A DNA stretch of 48,941 nucleotides. Source: Folioceros fuciformis (lineage: Eukaryota > Anthocerotophyta > Anthocerotopsida > Anthocerotales). The notes beneath the pieces are model-generated. The model was not told where the DNA came from. It saw nothing but the letters and a program-made list of their open reading frames with translations, and made no database searches. The stretch covers positions 1-48,941 of the forward strand of contig JBNGIO010006268.1 in the NCBI GenBank assembly GCA_049999805.1, written 5' to 3'. Positions 9,935-20,562 of this stretch are shown here, in pieces. A program made the position numbers and the translations under genes. Position 1 is the stretch's first letter; the number at the start of each line of letters is the position of its first letter.

Positions 9935-12900
9935 TCAAACAATCTCTGAACTGTTTGAGATGTTAAGAAACCTGCTGGAACCGTTATCCCCTCTGAATTC
10001 CACATCTGCAACAAGTTGATTCAAGGCTTGTTGGCACCTGCTCACAAAGGATCACGGGTAACACCTTAGCAACGACATGGCAATGAAGACTTGAAGCGAC
10101 TGGCAAAGCCATTACATCCAACGCGACCAAAGTCCGTCCCCGTACTTACTTCCATGGCAGATGGTCAAGGAACATGGATGGCGACACCACAATGTCCCTG
10201 AAGTGCGAGCAGTCCCTGAGAAGAGCCCTGTGCCGGTGCTTGTGACATTCACTATGCAAAGTGCGTCTCCTGTTTGCCTTCAGATCGCAGATGACATGTA
10301 TAATTAGTCCAGGTATAAACATCTCTGCAGGCCACAGTTTCTCCACTGCTGCTGCCATGCAAGTATTATCCATAGATCCAAACAACTGTGGCTCTTCAGA
10401 AATCTGCAACTCTACGTGGCTGCAACTCTCCTCTGGGACTGGACTTTCTGCCCCACTGTATTTCCTACATGTGCTGAGAAGCCCCTCTGCATCCTCACCA
10501 TGGCAACTTTCACCCCCTGCACGCATACCACAGACTTCTCCATCAGCATCTTCAGACATGCAAACACTGGTCCTTCCACCAACAAAATCTGATCCAGTAC
10601 ATGCCGTTATGTCCTCTGCCCCGGGTAGACATGCAGAGCCTTCAGCTGATTCAACCAACGTTTCCAATTCCTTGGTTGGACTGGCATCTAAGGATCCATT
10701 ACACATGAGCTGAGAGCTACTAGCCGGCATGAGCTGATAGCTACTTGGCACATGTATGGGTTTGGAACCACTCTTAGGGATTGGACGTTTTGCTTCGCAC
10801 TCCGTCATGTGCATAATACATCGGCATGTATGAGAACAGAGACAACGACCACCTTTCAATGAGTTGATAAATCGCCGTCGAAAGTACTGAGGGTTCTCGT
10901 CCTTGGATGTAGATGAAGAGTTGTGAACTGGAGGACAGCTTTGTTCGGATTCCAAAACTTTTTGCGAGCCCCAACACCGCCAAAGATTCATGACCACAGC
11001 AGAATCAGCATGCACATCTTTTAACTTGACAAGTGCTTTCTCCCGCAACTTCATGATAGATGACAGAGACAGCCGAGAGGAGAACTCATCATTGTAGACT
11101 ATGCTGCAGACATCAGCAAAGAGATTTGTTCTCAAGGACGTGTGGCAAGTGTATCAGTGACAAATAGAACACCTTCACCCCCATAATGGGTACCTGGTTA
11201 TGAAGCTGGAACACGCTTTGGCTGTGGCAGCATCTAGACATGGTAGTAACCCATAAGCATACACATGTAACGAAGGGAACCGATCATAGAGCTGCAGTGC
11301 CCAGCCATATCAGGGGTCAGAATAAGTTGAGCACAGGCCGTATACAAGCAACTTCAGTTGGCTCCAAGCATCACATCGACCGTACCCTTAATGCTGTCAA
11401 GGAAGCGATAGCACCCCCCAATGAATGACCAACAAATCGGAGAGAATATCCATCACACGGTCCTCCTGGAGCAAGAAGTGATGACAGCCACCCTGGTTCA
11501 CTTTGAAGAAACTGTTGATCACCTGTTTGGTACACAAAAGTGTGAAAAGTAAGCGATCCACGCTTCTTTAACTGTACAGAGTGTGATAGACGACAAGGTC
11601 AATCCCACTCATACTGTATCTTGGAATGGTGGCTTCACTGCCATCAGCGCCCACTAAGGTTGTGTCATCCTCTTCCAGACGGCCATCCAGCTGCATTGCA
11701 AGTTCTCTTGCTGCTGCTACCACTCCGATGTGGCCAAAATGAGGACTTGTGCAGGCTATCTCCTGTTTCATGGTGTCAGGGATTTGCTGGCTTCTGCAAC
11801 ATCAAAATACACAATGAAGTCATCACTAGCCATCACGGCGGAAGAAGAACATGTAACTCTAGCCTTTTGAAAACTACTATGAGCTGTGTAAACGTTCATC
11901 AAATCTTACTTTAGCAGTCCTTGTAGATCGGAATCTGACAACACACATTCCTTTCCCAGGCCATCCGTGATAAGATCTTCAGGAGTCTCGGTTCCACGTA
12001 CAGCTACCACCACAGTTTGCAAATCATGAAGGGCTGCAACAAAATACACTGCCTCCCTGTTCATCTGCACACTGCCTTTCGTAAGTCACTGATAACCAGT
12101 AGCTCCATCAATCAGGTGCATCGTGGAGCACATGATTTGAACACTGAATTGCCAGCAAGTTGAACAGAGTACCTGACAGACTCGTCCTTTGAGCAGGGCA
12201 TGTGCAGGAAGCTTCACATGTCTGAGGAAAGCTGCTGCATGCCCCCGCCACCAATTATCACCATCCAATGATGGCCTCCTGATACCAGAAGTCATACAAC
12301 GTGAGCAAGTTCATCTCAACATCCTTGCAAACACCACAGCATATTCAGTCCAGCAAACCTGTTACGATTCCAAGCCGTAAAAAGACCTTGTCTGTACAAC
12401 CATGCACACAGAAATGTGGACCGGTGTCGCCCAACATCCAGCAGCGGTCCCTGTTTGTACACATACAAAAGTTATGAAAACTTTGCACAAGAAGACTGCA
12501 TGTGCAAGTTCTCCGATGCCAACTAGCTGCCTCAGTCTGAAAAAATCGAACAGACTAATCCTTTTATTTTTCTGGGGACCAATCCATGTAAACATGTGAG
12601 CAAGTTCACAGAAAACAAAATACCGTGTACGCTGCCACTGCGTACGGGTGCAGCGACGTAGCTTCACGCAGAAGATCACGTGATGCCTCTGGATGCTCCT
12701 CAAACACCGGTGGTTTTGGCATGGGCTCGTGAAGGAGAGCAACTCCTGAACACAGGAATTTGTTGTTAAAGAGCAGAGCAAGTCCAGACAGTGGCACACA
12801 ACACCTAGCATTCGTGAACAGCTTACGACATAACTATGCATAACTAGCTCTGGTTAAAAGGTGGGTCAGCAACAGAAAGGGCACACCTGCGAGAAACTCC

Positions 12901-13983
12901 AGGTGACCAGGACCTTCAGCCCGATATGCAACCAGTTCACCAAGAAGTGAAGCTACAGAATCCACCTCCTCCTTCTTAAGCACATCCCTGGGGATTACCG
13001 AGAAGCAGTAAATTGGTACACAGGCAGCCCCAATCCAATCAACGTAACGCAAGACAAAACCAATATGAGCATCTGCCACTCACATGTACTGCGACCTCCC
13101 AAGGCAGCAAAGTACTTCTCTGATCCCATAATCAAACATCTCACGATAATGTGCCCGCCAGGCTTCAGCCCGCCGCTCATACAATGACCTCCATGTGAGA
13201 ACATCTGATCCAGCACAACACTGAACCACAGCCTGTATCCATGCTGCAGCTGGAACGATTGTAAAGGGAACATGAAGCCATCTTCCAGCATGCCTTGCTC
13301 CACCTGTAAGTCACTAGCCTCAGCAACCTGACTTGACCGTAGAAGTTCACAAGACAACATAGAAGCCCTAACCAGTTGCAAGTGCTACACTCCAGGACAT
13401 CAAGACCAGTGTGCATGTCAAGCTTCCAGAGTTCCTACATCAACCCACCAGAACAATGTCTACGATAGAAGTCCGTCCCAAATGATGAACTCCTCCACAA
13501 TACAAACGTGATGTTTGCAGCAGCTGCCACCTGTAAAAACGTCACCACGTGGCCTGCTCTTGACAACCAGAGCCAGCATCTGTACCAAGTCTGCACAACG
13601 GAGACCAACACAAGAATCAGGAAGTGCCGTCGAGGTCACAAATTAGCAACGTTTCCAGACGTGGAAAATGACAAAGCTGCAGACTCTACCCGTCGCTTAT
13701 GACGAGTGGCAGAGGTTCCCAATGGCTCTCTTTCCTCTGCCAACATGGTAGAAGCCGTGGCCACCTGAACGAATGCAATAACCCATATCCACAACGTGCG
13801 GGAAGTTGATCCCAAAGCTACAAGACTTGATGCAACAAAGATATCTCTTGGACACCCGAATCTTCTCGATGCCGCAGCAACGGCCAAAGCTCCTGCTAGC
13901 AGAGCCCCATTCAACACAGCAAGCAGGATGACAACAAGTCGAATATTTCGCACCCTGCATTGTTCAAAGATCCCCGACTCCAT
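9935..13983 (-). CDS. sn1-specific diacylglycerol lipase-like protein (lipase class 3), 13 exons
   Basis: Membrane alpha/beta-hydrolase expected to cleave acyl groups from diacylglycerol. Exons (5' to 3'): 13983-13690, 13590-13449, 13303-13084, 12987-12887, 12745-12624, 12450-12359, 12278-12173, 12064-11910, 11793-11615, 11522-11386, 11291-11194, 11130-10150, 10037-9935. All phases join, giving 909 aa. Hydrophobic segments fill about residues 1-170. Signature motifs are GDNWWRGHAAAF, VVVAVRGTETPEDLITDGLG, and nucleophile elbow GHSLGG (Ser504). A plausible triad Asp lies in YNDEF (Asp563) and the His in LDHLPW (His872). Between Asp and His is a poorly conserved Ser/Glu/Cys-rich insert of roughly 250 residues. 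An in-frame ATG at 14223 would add 80 residues with one more hydrophobic stretch. I chose 13983 because the family similarity begins just after it. It is divergent from VPS16, about 770 bp away. Confidence 0.93.
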
Positions 13984-14752
13984 CCCTGCCAAAGTCTTGC
14001 AATCATCACCTTCTTCAAAACGATCGTGTTTCACATTATCACGTCCCCTCCCACGACATATCAAACCTCTCTCGAGAACCCATGCGATGACCCAGCCAGC
14101 CCAAAGAAGCACACATTTCCAACCTTTGACTCCTTTTCCCACGCATGCCACATAGTGTCTTCTGCAACCTCTTGCAAACCGGGCAACCAACTTGAGCCCC
14201 GATCTCGCAGCATAGTGGAGCATGTACAACCACGACCATGCTCATCCGCTATACGGACAGCGTCGAGAACAATATAGCCAAGGAGGCAACGTCTCTGTCC
14301 AAACCTAGCCCCATAATTCCCAAATTCAGAACCACCCAAAATTTGATACCCCCCTTCCTGGATCAGGAGATTCGATCGGCATGACCCACAAACAGCTCGG
14401 ATCTAACGGCTTCCTCCAAGTGCTTCTGAAACGAATTCCGAGGGGCCAAGGTCTTACTCTCCAAGCTACGTCAATGCACCACTACCTCACCGCCGCGCAC
14501 AACAAGCTCTTGCAGATGTACATAACAGCGGAAGAATTGCAGGCTGTGTCAGGAGGTCAAGAACAGCAGTCTAATGAAACTAGCAGACTATTTGTTGACT
14601 GTGGTGGACGCCAATTTCCCCAGCCCCCGGGATCCATCCTTCCGGCTTTTGTGGCCGACATGCTGGATGCGGCGGCCGGGCACGACGTCTGACGGGCTTG
14701 GGTGACGAAGCTGCGGATTCTGCTTTTGGCGTAGCAGCCGGTGCACGTAGCT
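13984..14752. other. Divergent promoter region, lipase (-) and VPS16 (+)
   Basis: Shared upstream region of two oppositely oriented genes. A 103-codon frame at 14381-14692 (+) ends shortly before the VPS16 ATG. It could be an upstream ORF in the VPS16 leader, but nothing identifies it as a protein gene. Confidence 0.5.
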
Positions 14753-17260
14753 ATGGAGGTTGCAGAATGGAACATGCTTCAGAATCGCTTCTACCGAAAG
14801 CACGAGATCCACGCCATGCGATGGCAGGATGTGGATCTGAGCAGGCACAAGGTGGCGTGCGCCAGGTTCGGGGGTCCCATCGCCATGATCAGAGACGAGT
14901 CCAAAATGGTGCAGCTGAGATCGGAGTCGGTGCGGCCCAAGCTGCTAATCTTCTCCGCCTGCGGGAAACTGCTCTCCAGCTTCGTGTGGGAGAGGCCCGG
15001 GGGCAGGCTCATCTCCATCGGATGGACGGACGAGGAAATTCTGCTGTGCGTGGTGCAGGACGGGACCATCTTCCAGTATAACGTCCACGGGGAGCTCTTG
15101 GAGCAGACCCTGTCGCTTGGGGAGGATTGCTGGGGCGAGGGGGTCTCGGAGTGCGTCATCTGGGGGAGTGGGCTGGTCTGCTTGACGGAAGCCAACAATC
15201 TGTTCTGCATTCCGGATCTGAAGCAACCTCAGGCAGTGAGGCTCGCAGATCCCGGGCTGGAAGACCCTCCGCACTGCATGGCGGTCCTGGAGCCGCAGTA
15301 TACTGTGTCGGGGCACGTGGAGGTTTTGCTGGCAGTGGGGGCAACGGTCTTGCTGGTGGATGCTGATACCGTGCAGGACCAGATGCTGAACATCGGTCCT
15401 TTGCAGAGGATGGTGGTGTCTGTGGGGGGGAGCTTTTTGGCCTGTTTCACACACGATGGCCGGTTGCTTGTTGTGTCGTCTGATTTGTCTAAGACGTTGG
15501 TGGATTACAACACGCAGTCAGCTTTGCCTCCGGAGCAGTTAGTCTGGTGTGGGTCGGACAGTGTGGTGCTATACTGGGAAGAGCAGCTGTTGATGGTTGG
15601 GCCTGATGGGGAGATTCGCTACCCGTATGACGAGCCCATCTTCCTCATTCCGGAATGTGATGGTGTGAGAGTTCTGTCAAATTCTGCTACCGAGTTTTTG
15701 CAGCGGGTTCCGGATTCCACTGTTTCCATCTTTGGGTTTGGAAGCACGTCTCCTGCAGCTATGTTGTATGATGCCTTGGACCACTATGATAAGAGGAGTG
15801 CTAAGGCCGATGAGAACATCCGGCTCATTCAGTCTTCGCTGCATGAGGCTGTGGAGTCATGCATAGATGCTGCGGGCCATGAGTTTGATCCTGCTACGCA
15901 GAAGACCTTGATGCGGGCTGCTTCTCATGGCTTGGCTTTCTGCACCACCTTCCCGCAAAACCGGTTTCGGGAGATGTGCAAAACGCTGAGGGTTCTTAAC
16001 GCTGTGCGTAGTTTTGATGTGGGGATTCCACTCAGCATTCAGCAGTTCAAGGTTCTTACCGCACCTGTTTTGGTTGCCAGGCTGGTGAACGCCAGAATGC
16101 ACTTGCTGGCACTCCGGATCTCAGAGTTTTTGGGGTTGAGCCAGGAGACAGTGCTGGTGCACTGGGCTTGCTCTAAGATTGCTGCTGCCACTGACGTCCC
16201 AGACTCCGTGGTTTTGCATTTGCTTGTTGAGAAGCTCAGTATTTGTGCCGGGACTTCGTTTGCTGCAGTGGCTGCTCATGCTCATCGCAGCGGTCGACAG
16301 AAGCTAGCAGCACTTCTGCTGGATTACGAACCCAGATCGTCTGAGCAGGTGCCTCTTTTGACTAGCATGGGGGAGGAGGAAAGGGCATTGGTGAAGGCCA
16401 TCGATAGCGGGGACACTGATCTAGTGTATTTTGCCATCTTCTACCTTCTGCGGCAACGCTCGGCTGCCGAGTTTATGAAGACTATACACGCCAAGCCCCT
16501 CTCTCGGGCGCTCTTCATCATCTATGCAAAGCAGAATGACCATGAGCTGTTAAAGAAGTTCTTCCAAGCCACTGGACAACCACAGGGGGTAGCTCTGGTA
16601 TTGTGGAGAGAATCTTGGGAACAATCTAGGACGTCTGTTGTGGGTGCAGAAGCACAGCTCCCTGTCACCCGGTTGAGAATGATTGAGCAAGCGCACGGTT
16701 TGTATTCACAGCTCAAGGATCACTCCTATGAAGCCAGTGTCACGGATGATTATCTGAGACTGCTGAAGGTGCAACTGGAGCTCGAGGCTGCTACTGGGCA
16801 GGCTATTTTTGTTGATTCCAGTGTCAGTGACACCATAAAGACATGTATAATGCTGGGCAACCATCGAGCAGCCCAGAAAATTAGAACGGACTTCAAGCTT
16901 TCTGATAAGCGTTTCTGGTGGCTCAAGGTTTTTGCCTTAGCAGCCCTCAGGGACTGGGCAGCACTTGAGAAGTTCTCTACCGAGAAAAAGTCGCCTATTG
17001 GATACATGCCATTCGTTGAGGCGTGCTTAGAGGAGGGGGAGAATGCCGAAGCATTGAAGTATGTATCCAGGGTTTCCGATGCCGAGCAGAGAGCTGAGGC
17101 ATATGAACGTCTAGGTATGGCAAAAGAAGCGGCTGAGGCAGCTGCACAAGCAAAGGATGGACCATTGGGCCGCCTCAAGCTACCAGGGTTTGGAAGCAAC
17201 ACTGCCGCTGGAGCGCTTATTGACACTCTGAGAGACCGACTGACACTGCAGGCACAATAG
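14753..17260 (+). CDS. VPS16: VPS16 (VACUOLELESS1), HOPS/CORVET core subunit, intronless
   Basis: Core subunit of the HOPS and CORVET tethering complexes, which dock endosomes and vacuoles through SNAREs; in Arabidopsis VCL1 is needed for vacuole formation. 835 aa, the family length, with an N-terminal beta-propeller (about 1-400) and C-terminal alpha-solenoid (about 500-830). Diagnostic stretches include DLSRHKVACARFGGPIA, CVVQDGTIFQYN, LIPECDGVRVLSN, GSTSPAAMLYDALDH and FVDSSVSDTIKTCI. The start is the first ATG in the frame; codons before it include no ATG. No intron is needed across 2.5 kb, which is notable beside intron-rich neighbours. Transcription diverges from the lipase gene. Identification is secure. 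Confidence 0.97.
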   Translation: MEVAEWNMLQNRFYRKHEIHAMRWQDVDLSRHKVACARFGGPIAMIRDESKMVQLRSESVRPKLLIFSACGKLLSSFVWERPGGRLISIGWTDEEILLCVVQDGTIFQYNVHGELLEQTLSLGEDCWGEGVSECVIWGSGLVCLTEANNLFCIPDLKQPQAVRLADPGLEDPPHCMAVLEPQYTVSGHVEVLLAVGATVLLVDADTVQDQMLNIGPLQRMVVSVGGSFLACFTHDGRLLVVSSDLSKTLVDYNTQSALPPEQLVWCGSDSVVLYWEEQLLMVGPDGEIRYPYDEPIFLIPECDGVRVLSNSATEFLQRVPDSTVSIFGFGSTSPAAMLYDALDHYDKRSAKADENIRLIQSSLHEAVESCIDAAGHEFDPATQKTLMRAASHGLAFCTTFPQNRFREMCKTLRVLNAVRSFDVGIPLSIQQFKVLTAPVLVARLVNARMHLLALRISEFLGLSQETVLVHWACSKIAAATDVPDSVVLHLLVEKLSICAGTSFAAVAAHAHRSGRQKLAALLLDYEPRSSEQVPLLTSMGEEERALVKAIDSGDTDLVYFAIFYLLRQRSAAEFMKTIHAKPLSRALFIIYAKQNDHELLKKFFQATGQPQGVALVLWRESWEQSRTSVVGAEAQLPVTRLRMIEQAHGLYSQLKDHSYEASVTDDYLRLLKVQLELEAATGQAIFVDSSVSDTIKTCIMLGNHRAAQKIRTDFKLSDKRFWWLKVFALAALRDWAALEKFSTEKKSPIGYMPFVEACLEEGENAEALKYVSRVSDAEQRAEAYERLGMAKEAAEAAAQAKDGPLGRLKLPGFGSNTAAGALIDTLRDRLTLQAQ

Positions 17261-18007
17261 AAAGGTCTGGGCATTTCTGTTCTTCATCCCTACTCAGCTT
17301 TTCCCGGCTTCCCCAGCAGCTGATAGTAGAGACTGGGAGGGAGAAGGAATTTGTCCGGCAACGAAGATATTGCAAGGTACGTGGAATATCGGACAGGTTG
17401 CTCTCTGCAACGATTTCTTGCTCACAAAGGATACAGTGATTACTTCTACATGCAACTGGAATCAAGTTGTGTGAGCATCCATTGTCTGGAATGGCAGAGC
17501 ATGTGTGGCCACACAGCCATCCGAAGAACGAGCGAACCTGGGTGATGACTCCTAATACAGCTGTTTGTACAGGGCTCCCAAGTTGTGCAGTGCATTGGCA
17601 TGTTCCCAAGTTTTGTCTGCCACGGTTGAGCGGAGTGATGATGTCTTAGGCTGTTGGCTATTGGCAGTTGAATTGCAGGGTGACCAAAATGATTGGATCA
17701 ACATCACGCGGTGATTCAATCTTCAACCTGAGATGTGAGATGTCTGTCACGATTCATACTCTGCACCACATAACTGAACTACAAAGACAACCGACGCATA
17801 CACAGTGGCTCGTTTGGGCAAGTGGTTCTGCGGCCACATTTATATTTTGTGACTCATCAGACAGATGAAGGTGAAACGTTCCTTCACGCCAGGTTAAGGT
17901 TTCCTAGCAGGGAATTTACGTGAATAAAGGGCTCAACAGTGGTCCGACGTCGTCTAGGGTTATATCGTCGTCGTCCCGGTGCTCCTCTAACGCTCCGTTG
18001 CAATCCG
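17261..18007. other. VPS16 3' flank and upstream of the next gene
   Basis: No gene is supported. It includes the VPS16 3' UTR and the presumed promoter of the small gene at 18008. Confidence 0.5.
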
Positions 18008-18592
18008 ATGGCAGAAGCCGGGAAGGAAACGCCGTCCTCACCGGAGGCCACCAGTGCCTCCGTGTCGGAATCTTGCAGGAAGAAGAAAGCAGATGGGGCT
18101 ACCTTTATGCAAGACGTGCTTGATCATATTGATGAGTTCGTCCACGCATCCATGGAAGATCACAAAAACTGCTTCCACAAGTCCATGAGCAAGGTACGCC
18201 ACAAACATGTTGCAGATCTTCTTCCATTAGCGGTGCGGGGGAACCTTCGGGCTGAGATCAACTGAGAGCTTTGGTTTGCTCGTCATACTTGTCCGTGCGT
18301 TGCTTTTGCCGATTTCGGCGGGTCTAGGTGGGGCATGCCCAGGGCATTTNNNNNNNNNNNNNNNNNNNNNNNNNNNNNNNNNNNNNNNNNNNNNNNNNNN
18401 NNNNNNNNNNNNNNNNNNNNNNNNNNNNNNNNNNNNNNNNNNNNNNNNNGGTCTAGGTGGGGCATGCCCAGGGCATTTGTTGGAATAACGTGAATTTGAT
18501 TGCAGATGTTTGGATTGACCAAATCTGTGAGCCAGCCTGCCTCGTCTGTCGAAAGCGTTATTCCGTTGAGAGTAACTACCTCAGATTCGTAG
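18008..18592 (+). CDS. Small conserved plant protein, two exons, function unknown
   Basis: Exons 18008-18193 and 18506-18592 (AAG/GTACGC donor, TTGCAG acceptor, phase 0) give 90 aa. A Ser/Glu-rich N-terminus is followed by a basic KKK and a helical segment with DHIDEFVHASMEDHKNCF. The second exon starts MFGLTKSV. I recognise the helical block and the following MFG as typical of a small plant protein family, but I know no proven function. There is no signal peptide or membrane segment. The intron contains an assembly gap of 100 N. The short second exon rests on splice sites and family resemblance. Confidence 0.75.
18321..18478. other. Assembly gap (100 N) flanked by a 29-bp exact duplication
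   Basis: 18321-18349 and 18450-18478 are identical, on either side of 100 N at 18350-18449. This is most simply an unmerged contig overlap, so the true intron is probably about 129 bp shorter. Confidence 0.85.
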
Positions 18593-19756
18593 GATTGCTT
18601 GGGGAGGGGCTTTGGTTGACAGTGCGATGGCTGCAATCTCCGGAGGGTTTGCTTGCTGTGTGAAAAACTGTCGACGACATTAGGCAATGGTTTCGGTGGC
18701 AGATCTTGGCTGGATTGCAATGCCAGGCCCGCGTCTCTGCGTCCTGGACTTTAAACAGGGGTGGGCATTGCTAGCTGTCACCCTGGTAGGCCGATGGAGC
18801 GCACTAAAGACGGATTTCCGTCATGGCAACTTGACATTTGACCCAAGGGCATCCTTCCGATTCAGGAACCATCTCAAGTACCGATCTTCTTATAAATGTG
18901 TGTCCATAAAGTTCTTATTATTGTAGGCGTTGCCTTTGGAGTAAACCATTCCTAGGGATGTTGTTTACAATCATGGATCCTTCGTTTGATTCCCCACTCA
19001 GAACACCACAGTCTAACATCGTTGGGATTTCTGAGCAAAGGAAGGACATTTTTCACTTACGGTCTTATCCCATGAGTTGCAAGGCTACCTCTTTCGCGGC
19101 ACAATCTCTTGTCGTGCAATTCTGCCACAGGTATGGGTTTTTCTTCCAGCTTGTCCCAGGTGTGTTGCGAATGTGGCACCAACTTTATGTTTTAGTAAAC
19201 CATATTAATGTTCCGGGGCTCAGCCGTCCGAGAGCTAATTGGCTCCATTTCCCAAAGTTATCCATCACGATGGCAAATACTTCTCCGTTGCACGTGCAGA
19301 TGCCCAAAAAATTAACTCCCTTCTTCTCTGGCATGCCGAAGAATCTCTGTCCTCTTTTTTCACAATACACACCTTGCTACTGACTACTCTGGTGGCCAAA
19401 ACCAAGCAAGAAGAAGAAAAAAAGCCACACTTGCGACTACCTACCCTACCCTACCCCTCACCGCTCCCCTATCAATCCTAAACTCCTCTATTTCGCTAAA
19501 CCTATCCCGACCCACTCCTCTCTGCGCTGGCCCTTTAGGGTTAAACACCTGAACCCTAAACACTTCCCCTATTTTTTTCTCTCCAAACCTATGCCACACT
19601 ACTCTCTTCTTCCTTCGTTAAAAAATAACAATAAAAAATACTTTTTGCTCCAGTGTGTTGTTGGGTGTAATGTCTTTTTGTGATTGGATCACATCAGACC
19701 GCCAAAGAGAACAGCCTGAAACAAGGAATTTCTTTTCTTATGCCCTAGGAGTTTAG
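18593..19756. other. Intergenic, pyrimidine-rich with telomere-like motifs
   Basis: No gene is supported. CTACCCTACCCTACCCC-like runs near 19439-19456 and AACCCTAAA near 19550-19560 resemble short telomere-type motifs. Confidence 0.5.
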
Positions 19757-19833
19757 TGCAATGCTTCCTTTGGTTTCTGCAATGTCTCCTTTGGTTTCTG
19801 CAATGTCTCCTTTGGTTTCTGCAATGTCTCCTT
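19757..19833. repeat. Short tandem repeat, 21 bp unit, about 4 copies
   Basis: The unit reads TTTGGTTTCTGCAATGTCTCC on the plus strand; the first copy differs slightly. It produces a KPKETLQ repeat in a minus-strand open frame that I do not accept as a gene. Confidence 0.9.
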
Positions 19834-20562
19834 AGGTGAAATCACGAAAAAGGGCAGCTTAAAAATCGGAATTCTCCAGTATAAGCTTTCCTGTGTAAGC
19901 TCCTTACACAAGAACTTTCTTTTCCTATGTACTCCTTGGTGCAATGTTCCCTTTCTTTTCCTGTGTTCCTTTCCTTGAATCGCTGAGGAGGACCAGGGAG
20001 GACAATCTAGAATCAGGAATCCAGGAGTCACATGCACCCAGATCCACCACAAAAAAAAAACTTCAAATAAGGGGACATTGAGTGTTCCTGGTTGACATGC
20101 CATACCCTCCAACGAGGTAATGCAGGCCGTCAGTCCACTCGAAACAACAAACAGAACTGTTGTTGGGATGTGCCAAAAATGTTTAGCCCATCGCTTGGGC
20201 CCCATGCTTTTCCCGTGACCCAAAAGGCTAGTAAGAGTAAATGCTATTCTGGTATTACATGAGATTAGACTACAAGCCTGCGGATGCAAAGATCAGGATG
20301 CTCGAAGTTAAAAAAATTCCAACCAAACTACTCTCGTACGACCCACAGGGCTGGAAAGAGTCAATGGCTAATTTGGGTCTAACAATAATCCAGACTAGGG
20401 GCCTGCGGATTTCAAGCTCGGCATACTACAGTCATGGAATTCTTATCAACCTGCCTGGCAGCAGATGTTCTGCAAAGTGTTAAGATAAAAAATAAAAAAA
20501 TAGTAGCCCTGAAATACTGGTGCAAAGTCGCCGCAAATGACTCTGCACATCAAAGATGCCAC
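19834..20562. other. 3' flank of TRRAP
   Basis: No gene is supported. It lies just past the TRRAP stop codon (20563-20565) and probably holds its 3' UTR. Confidence 0.5.

Noticed and set aside
14381-14692. 103-codon frame just before VPS16
   Set aside because: Possible upstream ORF or leader only; no protein evidence.
19753-20289. 178-codon minus-strand frame with a KPKETLQ repeat
   Set aside because: The repeat comes from a 21-bp tandem array; no domain or splice context supports a gene.
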